From: DATEAV01 sp964575425
GTDB taxonomy: Bacteria; Chloroflexota; Anaerolineae; Anaerolineales; E44-bin32
Length of the DNA: 9,342 nucleotides
Assembly (NCBI GenBank): GCA_964575425.1
Contig: CAZNRD010000076.1
Coordinates: 1 to 9,342, forward strand
Reading direction: 5' to 3'
The position numbers and the translations under genes were made by a program. How positions within the stretch are numbered: position 1 is the stretch's first letter; the number at the start of each line of letters is the position of its first letter. Positions 1-6,931 of this stretch are shown in pieces. The notes beneath the pieces were generated by a model. That model was not told the DNA's origin. It did not search any database and saw nothing but the letters and a program-made list of their open reading frames with translations.

Positions 1-1
1 C

Positions 2-146
2 TACGTCGGCGCCGAGGCGCAGGAGGACGACGGCGAGCCGTTCGAGGAGAAGATGAAGCGCCTCGTCGCGACGCTGCGCGAACAGCAGGCGGAGGCGGCG
101 AGGCTGGATGACGCCATTGCCACCAACCTGGAGGAGCTCGGGTACG

Positions 147-154
<8 letters not shown>
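2..154 (+). CDS. hsdM: Type I R-M methyltransferase subunit HsdM, C-terminal end (partial)
   Basis: The first 50 codons visible, in frame from base 2 to the TGA at 152-154, encode an acidic, helical tail with a coiled-coil look (EEKMKRLVATLREQQAEA) that finishes LEELGYGG. A helical C-terminus ending in a GYG-like sequence directly ahead of hsdS is typical of type I HsdM, the N6-adenine methyltransferase subunit that pairs with HsdS to methylate the recognition site. The catalytic NPPF motif and SAM-binding region lie outside the window, so identity rests on the tail and on the hsdS-hsdR context. Its stop codon overlaps the proposed hsdS start by 8 bases, implying translational coupling. Confidence 0.88.
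130..136 (+). promoter_or_regulatory. Ribosome binding site that selects the hsdS start
   Basis: GGAGGAG lies inside the end of hsdM with 10 bases between it and the GTG at 147. It favours this GTG over the in-frame ATG at 108, which has no comparable Shine-Dalgarno sequence and would add 13 residues of shadow-like sequence before the usual HsdS beginning (GEWTETTIESV). Confidence 0.65.
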
Positions 155-1444
<1,290 letters not shown>

Positions 1445-1448
<4 letters not shown>

Positions 1449-3748
1449 TCAGCCGGATCCAGCTCCTTCGGAACATCGGGCAGTTCGATTCGGTCAGTGC
1501 CGGGGCGACCATCCCTCTCGGGCGGCTTACGCTTGTGTATTCCGAGAACGGCAGGGGCAAGACGACGCTTGCGGCCGTGTTGCGCTCTCTTGCTACGGGC
1601 GATCCGTTGCCGATCGCGGAGCGGAGACGGCTTGCTGCCCAGCACCCTCCCCAGGTGGTCGTCGAATGCAGGGGTGGACCGCCGGCGGCGGTCTTCGAGA
1701 ACAACGCCTGGAACCGGACGTTGCACGACCTTGTCGTGTTTGATGACGTTTTCATCGACGAGAACGTGCACTCCGGTCTGGCTGTGCAGGCCCACCACCG
1801 ACAGAACCTCCACGAGCTCATCCTCGGCGCGCAGGCGGTGGCCCTGGGTAGGCAGCTCCAGCAGCAGGTGGAGCGGATCGAGAACCACAACCGGGAACTT
1901 AGGGCCAGGGACCGTGCCATCCCGACGGCGGACAGAGGCCCGTACTCCGTGGACGACTTCTGTGCACTCCCGGCACGGCCTGACATCGACCAGGCTATTC
2001 AGGAAGCGGAGCGTGCTCTGGCGGCGGCTCGAGAGCAAGACGCGATTCGCACAGGGCCGGCTTTCGAGTCGCTGAATCTACCCGCCTTCGATCTCGCTGC
2101 GGCCGAGCGGGTACTCCAACAAGACCTGCCAGCCATCGACGCTGCCACTGTGGCGCGGGTCCAAGAGCATCTCGCGGGCCTGGGGCCCGGCGGGGAGGCG
2201 TGGGTGGCCGACGGGATCCGCCGGATCTCCCAAGGGCCGGCCACAACGGGGCCTGGCACGTGTCCATTCTGCGCGCAGGCTCTCGCCGGATCGCCTGTCC
2301 TCCAGCACTACCGCGGCTACTTCAGCGATGCGTACGCATCGTTGAAGCGCACTGTGGCCGACACGCTCAGGGCCATCAACGACGCCTACGGCGGGGATGT
2401 CCCCGCGGGATTCGAGCGGGCGGTGAGGGTTGTCGTTGAGCGCCGGCAGTTCTGGTCGCGGTTTTGCGAGGTAGAAGAAGTCGTCATCGACACTGCCGCG
2501 ATCGTCCGGGATTGGCGAGCTGCTCGGGAAGCTGTTCTTGCGCAACTCGCAGCAAAGCAGGCTGCTCCCTTGGACCGCATGGAGGTCGCGGATGAGACCC
2601 GGGCACTCGTCGCAGCTTACGAAGCGCACCGAACGACGATCGCTGCGATCAACCAGCGCCTCCAGGACGCCAACGGGGCAATCGGCGTCGCGAAGGAACG
2701 GGCCGCAGCGGCCAGTTCAGCTGTGCTGGCTGATGATCTCGCCCGGCTGAAGGCCGTAAAGGCCCGGCACGAGCCAGAGACCGTCGCGCGCTGCGACGAG
2801 TATCTCCGCGAGCGCGCGGCCAAGGAAGCGACGGAGCGGCAACGCGATCAGGCCAAGGCCCAGCTGGAGCGGCACCGAACACAGGTCTTCCCAGGGTACC
2901 AGACGGCCATCAACCTCTACCTCGCCAGGTTCAACGCGGGCTTTCGCTTGGACAGCGTCACGTATGCGAACACGCGGGGCGGTCCGACCTGCACGTACAA
3001 CGTTCTGATCAACAACACACCGGTGTCCGTCGGCGGAGCCGACCCTGCCCCGGGAGAGCCCGCCTTCCGCAACACCCTCAGCTCGGGCGATCGGAACACC
3101 CTTGCGCTGGCTTTTCTCTTCGCTTCGCTCGACCAGGACGCAGGCCTGGCGGACAAGGTCGTCGTCATCGACGACCCGATCTCGAGCCTGGACGAACACC
3201 GGGCCGTGACGACGGTTCAGGAGATTCGACGCCTCGCTGAACGGTCCGGCCAAGTGATCGTTCTTTCCCACAACAAGCCCTTCCTATGTCGGCTGTGGGA
3301 GGGAGCGGATTCCACCTTGCGAGCGGCCCTGGAAGTGGTCCGCGATGGGACGGGGTCTACTCTGCGAGCCTGGGACGTGGCCCAGGACTCGATCACGGAG
3401 CATGATCGCCGCCACACCCGACTGCGCGAGTTCCTCGCCAGTAGCACAGGAGACATGCGAGAGGTCGCTCGGTCCATCCGCCCGCACCTCGAAGGGTTTC
3501 TCCGCGTCGCATGTCCAGAGCGGTTCATGCCCGGAACGCTGCTTGGCCCGTTTCGGAATCTCTGCCGGCAGAATCTTGGAACTCCTCAGCAGATTCTCGA
3601 TCAGCAGGCGATCCAAGAGCTCGATGAGATCGTGGAGTACGCAAGCAGGTTTCACCACGACGCCAACCCGGCCTGGGAGACCGAGGCCATCAACGACGGC
3701 GAGCTTCGTGGCTTCGTGGAGAGGACGTTGAGGTTCTGTCGGCGATGA
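1445..3748 (+). CDS. RloC/PrrC-like ABC ATPase, probable tRNA anticodon nuclease
   Basis: This 767-aa protein resembles the AAA_13 / COG4694 group that includes the RloC and PrrC anticodon nucleases. ATPase elements seen: Walker A ENGRGKTT (K39); ABC signature LSSGDR (545-550); Walker B VVVIDDP (D576, D577) with D-loop SSLD (to 583); H-loop LSHN (H609). Between the two ATPase halves are long alanine- and charge-rich helical arms interrupted by CPFC (C273, C276), matching the zinc-hook motif that distinguishes RloC from PrrC. The C-terminal region carries RPHLE (R679, E683) and a later FHH (H737/H738), which resemble the Arg-x3-Glu plus His arrangement of PrrC-type nucleases; this residue assignment is mine. 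Family members excise or cut the tRNA wobble position and back up R-M when phage disables it. The start is the ATG in the ATGA overlap with hsdS, behind AGGGGG (1432-1437). Oddity: the first Walker glycine is Ser (S33). A non-nuclease RecN/SMC-like relative remains possible. Confidence 0.84.
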
Positions 3749-3752
3749 GGTC

Positions 3753-3989
3753 ATGAGCGAGTCCTTCACAGAGTCCGACGTCGAAGAAGCGGCCCTCGCC
3801 TGGCTGGAGCGCGCTGGCTGGCGGGTCGCCCACGACCCGGACATCGCGCCGGACATGCCGGCGGCCGAGCGCGCCGACTACGCCGAGGTGGTACTGGCGC
3901 AGCACCTGTGCGATGAGCCGCTGCCCAAGCTCATCTCCGGCGAGCTGCGGGTGAAGAACGCGGAGGGATTCATCGGGAGGGCCGTCTGA
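3753..3989 (+). CDS. HsdR-head::HsdS-tail chimeric small ORF, copy 1
   Basis: This 78-aa ORF has no family of its own that I recognise, but both halves are readable. Residues 1-50 match the N-terminus of the HsdR encoded downstream (ExxVEEAALAWLE, GWRxAH, PDIAPDM, AERxDY, EVVLAQ). From about residue 51 the sequence becomes the C-terminus of HsdS (PLPKLISGELRVK, compare LLPKLISGEVRVK in HsdS). The switch lies at the LRDxL motif common to both proteins, here drifted to LCDEPL. The ATG at 3753 follows the previous stop by 4 bases with GAGG at 3747-3750. Its TGA overlaps the next ATG as TGATG. It is probably a recombination scar that still forms a clean frame. It could be translated as a coupling cistron or as a small protein touching the HsdM/S/R complex; neither is proven. 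An annotator could mislabel it as hsdS or hsdR. Confidence 0.68.
   Translation: MSESFTESDVEEAALAWLERAGWRVAHDPDIAPDMPAAERADYAEVVLAQHLCDEPLPKLISGELRVKNAEGFIGRAV
3903..3925 (+). other. hsdR-hsdS recombination junction, copy 1
   Basis: Left of this segment the DNA follows the start of hsdR and right of it the end of hsdS. The parents share TGCGCGA here (hsdS 1363-1369, hsdR 7085-7091). This copy reads TGTGCGA at 3907-3913, one base different. Confidence 0.6.
3975..3980 (+). promoter_or_regulatory. Ribosome binding site of the deaminase-ATPase gene, inside the hsdS-derived tail
   Basis: GGGAGG with 8 bases to the ATG at 3989. It lies within the last codons of chimera 1, so the hsdS-tail segment supplies both the translation signal and the overlapping stop for the next cargo gene. 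Confidence 0.6.
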
Positions 3990-5470
3990 TGGCCAAGAAG
4001 CCACCGAAGTCGTTGGACCCGCGCCGGATGATGGAGTTGGCGGTCGCGGTGATGCGTCGCTCGGTGCCAGAGCGTCGTCCGGAGAGATCGCCGAGCCCGT
4101 CGGTGGGGGCGGTTCTGGTCCGGCCGGATGGATCGGTAGAGACGGCGGCGCGCGGCGAATTGCGTGACGGCAACCACGCCGAGTTCATCTTATTGGAGAG
4201 GAAGTGCATTGGGGAGAGGTTGGACGGCTGTGTCCTCTTCACCACACTCGAGCCGTGTCTGAATCGCGACCATCCCAAACAGGGTTGCGCCCGCCACATC
4301 GTGAGCGCGCGGATCAGGGAGGTGTATGTCGGGATCGAAGATGACAACCCAGCGGTCGCCGGGAAGGGCATCGAACACCTCCGTCGCGCCGGCGTCACGA
4401 TCCACATGTTCGATCGCGATCTGCAAGAGGCGATCCTCGAGGAGAACAAGGACTTCTTCGAGTGGGCACGCCGCCAGCCCCCCGAACAAGCCGAGCAACC
4501 GATCAAGCTCTCAAGGTACGAGGACGCGTTGAAGGCTGTCGAGCTCGCCGATCTCTCGGAGGAGGCTCTCCAACGGTATCGCACCAAAGCGGGCATCGAG
4601 CCGCCCGTGGGAACACCCGACTTCAATCGGCTGCTTCGCCAGCAGGGGCTGCTGGTGGACGAGGAAGGCACGACAAGGCCAAGCGGATTCGGACTGCTGC
4701 TCTTCGGAATCCGTCCGCGGGATTCCGTCCCGCATGCCGGGCTCCTGGCGCGCGCGGACTTGCCGTCCGCGCGTCGAGAGTTCGGAGAGGCGTTAGTGCT
4801 GATTCCAGGACTGTTGGAGAATTGGCTGAACACGGTCCTTCCGAGCACCATTGATCGGAGCAGAATGGAGCGGAAGGACCAGGTGGATCTCCCCTTCGAG
4901 ATGATCCGTGAGGCCGTGGTGAACGCGGTGGTCCATCGCGACTACGACCTCGCCGGCCAGAAGTGCCAACTCGTCGTGGACGCGAACACGGTCAAGGTGA
5001 AGAGCCCCGGGGGGCCGATCCCACCTATCACGCTTGATATGCTGAACGCATTCTCGGCCCCGATGAAGAGCCGGAATCCCCAGTTACACTATGTCTTTGC
5101 GCGGATGGGTATGGCCGAGGAGCAGGGATTCGGCCTGGAGAGAAGCCTCAGACGGAAGGCTGTGGAGCTTGGCTTGCCGCTCCCAAGCTTCGTGATGGAC
5201 GGAGACTATCTCGTGCTCACCATCTTTCGAAACCCAAAGGCCGCCGCGATCGTTCTTCCGGCCAAGTTGAGAGATCGTCTTACCAAGACGGAAATGGCCG
5301 GTTGGCAGTGGCTTTCGACGAAGGAACGGGCTACCACGGCTGAGTATCAAGAGGCAATGGGCCTCCCTAACCGCACGGCGAAGAATCACATCAAGAGACT
5401 GGCGGATTTGGGTCTCTTGCGGAGAAGAGGGGCTGGGCCCACCACCTTCTATGAAGTGGTTCGCCCGTGA
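3989..5470 (+). CDS. Zinc deaminase - GHKL-type ATP-binding - winged-helix fusion protein
   Basis: This 493-aa protein has three recognisable parts. Residues about 10-140 form a cytidine/RibD-type deaminase fold with the zinc signature HAE (H63, E65) and TLEPC...C (C90, C100). The Cx9C spacing is closer to RibD-type enzymes than to the CxxC of cytidine deaminases. Residues about 165-415 resemble the ATP-binding region that usually follows an AlbA_2/Schlafen-like domain (RecG-C-terminal-like, HATPase_c_4). Visible there are the GLLLFG segment, REAVVNAVVHRDY (E308, N312, H316-Y319), SPGG (339-342) and GFGLE (380-384). Residues about 432-493 look like a winged helix (TTAEYQEAMGLPNRTAKNHI, then RLADLGLLRRRG). 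The deaminase thus occupies the place normally held by AlbA_2. Substrate unknown: a free nucleotide, a nucleic-acid base or a RibD-like pteridine precursor. A nucleotide-depleting or base-editing defence effector gated by the ATPase/wHTH part is inference from the context. The start overlaps the previous stop (TGATG). Confidence 0.85.
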   Translation: MAKKPPKSLDPRRMMELAVAVMRRSVPERRPERSPSPSVGAVLVRPDGSVETAARGELRDGNHAEFILLERKCIGERLDGCVLFTTLEPCLNRDHPKQGCARHIVSARIREVYVGIEDDNPAVAGKGIEHLRRAGVTIHMFDRDLQEAILEENKDFFEWARRQPPEQAEQPIKLSRYEDALKAVELADLSEEALQRYRTKAGIEPPVGTPDFNRLLRQQGLLVDEEGTTRPSGFGLLLFGIRPRDSVPHAGLLARADLPSARREFGEALVLIPGLLENWLNTVLPSTIDRSRMERKDQVDLPFEMIREAVVNAVVHRDYDLAGQKCQLVVDANTVKVKSPGGPIPPITLDMLNAFSAPMKSRNPQLHYVFARMGMAEEQGFGLERSLRRKAVELGLPLPSFVMDGDYLVLTIFRNPKAAAIVLPAKLRDRLTKTEMAGWQWLSTKERATTAEYQEAMGLPNRTAKNHIKRLADLGLLRRRGAGPTTFYEVVRP

Positions 5471-5697
5471 TGGAGATAAAGGCCATCTGTCAGGCCACCA
5501 TAGCCCGATGCGTCGCTTGTTTGCCTTCGGTGATCGGTATCGGGCCATCCATCGGGCCAGAATGGCCCGATCGCCACGCGACAACATGGCAGCCCCGCCA
5601 TCGGGTTTCGCGGCACGAATCGCGACATCGTGTCGCGATCTACGGCCTCCGCCGCGGGCCGGTCGCCGACCGTGACGAGGAGCACATGCTGACGTGA
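5470..5697 (+). CDS. Hypothetical small ORF filling the gap before chimera 2 (doubtful)
   Basis: A 75-aa frame (MEIKAICQATIARCVACLPS...) fits the 223-base gap exactly. Its ATG overlaps the stop of the preceding gene as TGATG, and its TGA overlaps the GTG of the next ORF as GTGA. Such double overlap is the pattern of the true genes here and is the only reason to list it. Against it, no domain is recognisable, composition is odd (many Arg, His, Pro), no Shine-Dalgarno sequence is obvious and two perfect palindromes run through it. It may be a chance open frame, a gene remnant or a leader that carries ribosomes across the gap. Confidence 0.27.
   Translation: MEIKAICQATIARCVACLPSVIGIGPSIGPEWPDRHATTWQPRHRVSRHESRHRVAIYGLRRGPVADRDEEHMLT
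5539..5571. repeat. Triple 9-mer with palindrome (12-base period)
   Basis: ATCGGGCCA occurs at 5539-5547 and again at 5551-5559, then in inverted form TGGCCCGAT at 5563-5571. Starts are exactly 12 bases apart. The second and third copies make a perfect 9-bp stem with a 3-base loop (GAA). A one-mismatch inverted copy (TAGCCCGAT) lies at 5501-5509. No T-run follows, so a classical intrinsic terminator is unlikely. An operator, mRNA hairpin or extragenic palindromic repeat is possible. Confidence 0.6.
5619..5639. repeat. Perfect 9-bp inverted repeat with 3-base loop
   Basis: ATCGCGACA (5619-5627) and TGTCGCGAT (5631-5639) are exact reverse complements separated by TCG. This is the same 9-3-9 geometry as the palindrome 50 bases upstream but with an unrelated arm sequence. 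It ends 54 bases before the GTG of chimera 2. No T-tract follows. It could be a protein-binding site, an RNA stem or an extragenic palindrome. Confidence 0.6.
5677..5682 (+). promoter_or_regulatory. Ribosome binding site for chimera 2
   Basis: GAGGAG with 11 bases to the GTG at 5694. An in-frame TGA at 5673-5675 rules out any start further upstream, so this site supports the GTG. Confidence 0.5.
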
Positions 5698-5924
5698 GCA
5701 TCACCGAGCCCGATGTCGAGCAGGCTGCCTTGGCCTGGCTGGAAGCCACTGGCTGGCGGGTCGCCCACGGCTCGTACATCGCGCCCGACATGCCCGCGGC
5801 CGAGCGCGCCGACTACGCCGAGGTGGTGCTGGCACAGCGGCTGCGCGACGCGCTGCTGCCCGAGCTCATTTCTGGCGATCTGCGGGTGAGGGATGCAGAA
5901 GCGTTCACTGAGAGAACAGCCTGA
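5694..5924 (+). CDS. HsdR-head::HsdS-tail chimeric small ORF, copy 2
   Basis: This 76-aa ORF with a GTG start has the same build as the copy at 3753. The first ~49 residues match the HsdR N-terminus (ITEPDVEQAALAWLE, GWRVAHG, IAPDM, AERADYAEVVLAQRLRD) and the rest matches the HsdS C-terminus (ALLPELISGDLRVRDAE). The crossover region RLRDALL is better preserved than in copy 1 and contains TGCGCGA at 5842-5848, identical to both parent genes. Its HsdR part shares the PAAERADYAEVVLAQ stretch with copy 1, where the resident HsdR has GAERVDYGEVVLAQ. The two copies therefore share ancestry or constraint apart from the resident hsdR. The stop overlaps the next gene as TGATG, exactly as in copy 1. 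Function unknown; a scar with an open frame, a coupling cistron or a mini-protein are all possible. Confidence 0.68.
   Translation: MSITEPDVEQAALAWLEATGWRVAHGSYIAPDMPAAERADYAEVVLAQRLRDALLPELISGDLRVRDAEAFTERTA
5835..5858 (+). other. hsdR-hsdS recombination junction, copy 2
   Basis: The segment CAGCGGCTGCGCGACGCGCT joins hsdR-like sequence on the left (hsdR reads CAGCGCCTGCGCGATTCCCT) to hsdS-like sequence on the right (hsdS reads TTGCGCGACGCGCTGCT). The parents and this junction all share TGCGCGA, which is consistent with exchange at the LRD codons. Confidence 0.65.
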
Positions 5925-6931
5925 TGGCCTCAGACGCTGAGCCGAGGGTACGCGGCGAGATCGTCGTCTACGAAACCCCCGACGGTGAGGTCCGTGTCGA
6001 TGTCCGGGTAGAGCGGGAGACGGTTTGGCTGACCCAGCACCAGATGGCGGAGCTCTTCGGCCGGGAGCGGTCGGTGGTCACCAAGCACGTTGGGAACGTC
6101 TTCAAGGAGGGGGAGATCGACGAGAAGAGCAATGTGCATTTCTTGCACATTGCCGGTTCCGACAAGCCGGTCGGATTCTACAGCCTGGATGTCATCATCT
6201 CGGTCGGATACCGCGTGAAGTCCGTGCGCGGCACCCAATTCCGCATCTGGGCCACCCAAACGCTGCGGGAGCATCTGTTACGGGGCTACTCCCTGAACGA
6301 GCGGCGGCTTCGGGAGCGTGGCCTGGCCGAGATCGAGCAGGCGGTCGGGCTGCTCGCCCGCACGCTGGCGGCCCACGCCCTGGTCACAGACGAGGGCCGC
6401 GCCGTGCTCGACGTGGTCCAGAAGTACACCCGCACATGGCGTCTGCTGTTCGAGTACGACGAGGAGCGGCTGTCCGGGGCGCCGGAGAGGCCGGTCGCCC
6501 CGATCGCGCCGCTCTCGCTGGAAGACGCGCGGACCGCGGCCGAGAGGCTACGTCAGGATCTGGCGGCCCGCGGTGAGGTGGGGGATCTCTTCGGTCGGGA
6601 GCGGGACGGCAGCCTGGCAGCGATCCTCGGGGCCATCGAACAGACCTTCGAAGGCCAGCCGCTCTATCCCAGTGCGCAGGCGCGGGCGGCCCACCTCCTG
6701 TACTTCGTCATCAAGGACCATCCCTTCGGGGACGGCAACAAGCGCATCGGCACGCTCCTCTTCCTCGACTACCTGCGACGCCACGGCCTGCTCGTCCGAG
6801 CCGACGGCACGCCGCGGCTCGCGGACACCGCGATGGTCGCGCTCGCCCTCCTGATCGCCGAGAGCGATCCCTCGCAGAAGGATCTGATGATCAGGCTCGT
6901 GCTCAATCTGCTCGGAGACGAGGCGCGATGA
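5924..6931 (+). CDS. RhuM-Fic/Doc fusion protein
   Basis: This 335-aa protein matches the 'virulence protein RhuM/Fic/DOC' family. The N-terminal RhuM part (about 20-160) has the helix-turn-helix-like WLTQHQMAELFGRERSVVTK from residue 35, then FYSLDVIISVGYRV from 85 and the FRIWATQTLREHLLRGY segment. After a helical linker, the C-terminal Fic/Doc domain carries HPFGDGNKR (H266-R274). His is the expected catalytic base and the Gly-Asn-x-Arg part the phosphate-binding loop. Lys at 273, where AMPylating Fic enzymes usually have Gly, is the Doc-like state; Doc phosphorylates EF-Tu. Whether this enzyme transfers AMP or phosphate cannot be decided here. I see no [S/T]xxxE[G/N] inhibitory motif, and no separate Phd-like antitoxin is encoded next to it. 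RhuM genes commonly sit inside type I R-M operons. The start overlaps the chimera stop (TGATG), and the stop overlaps hsdR (ATGA). Confidence 0.93.
   Translation: MASDAEPRVRGEIVVYETPDGEVRVDVRVERETVWLTQHQMAELFGRERSVVTKHVGNVFKEGEIDEKSNVHFLHIAGSDKPVGFYSLDVIISVGYRVKSVRGTQFRIWATQTLREHLLRGYSLNERRLRERGLAEIEQAVGLLARTLAAHALVTDEGRAVLDVVQKYTRTWRLLFEYDEERLSGAPERPVAPIAPLSLEDARTAAERLRQDLAARGEVGDLFGRERDGSLAAILGAIEQTFEGQPLYPSAQARAAHLLYFVIKDHPFGDGNKRIGTLLFLDYLRRHGLLVRADGTPRLADTAMVALALLIAESDPSQKDLMIRLVLNLLGDEAR

Noticed and set aside
108..146. Upstream ATG at 108 as the hsdS start
   Set aside because: It would overlap hsdM by 47 bases, adds residues not typical of HsdS and lacks a good Shine-Dalgarno site; GTG 147 has GGAGGAG at proper distance.
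3753..3989. Reading the chimera as a degraded full-length hsdR or a broken hsdS
   Set aside because: No remnant of the missing HsdR or HsdS body lies next to either chimera, and both end in a clean stop overlapping the next gene. The structure is a precise fusion rather than decay in place.
5517..5545. Possible promoter (TTGTTT followed by TATCGG) in the gap before chimera 2
   Set aside because: The -10 match is poor and the spacing arbitrary; in a high-GC genome such partial matches are expected by chance.
5551..5571. Intrinsic terminator after the deaminase-ATPase gene
   Set aside because: The stem is strong but no T-rich run follows, and genes continue in the same direction with coupled starts.
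5470..5700. CRISPR-like array
   Set aside because: Only two direct copies of a 9-mer 12 bases apart; no repeat-spacer structure and no cas genes.
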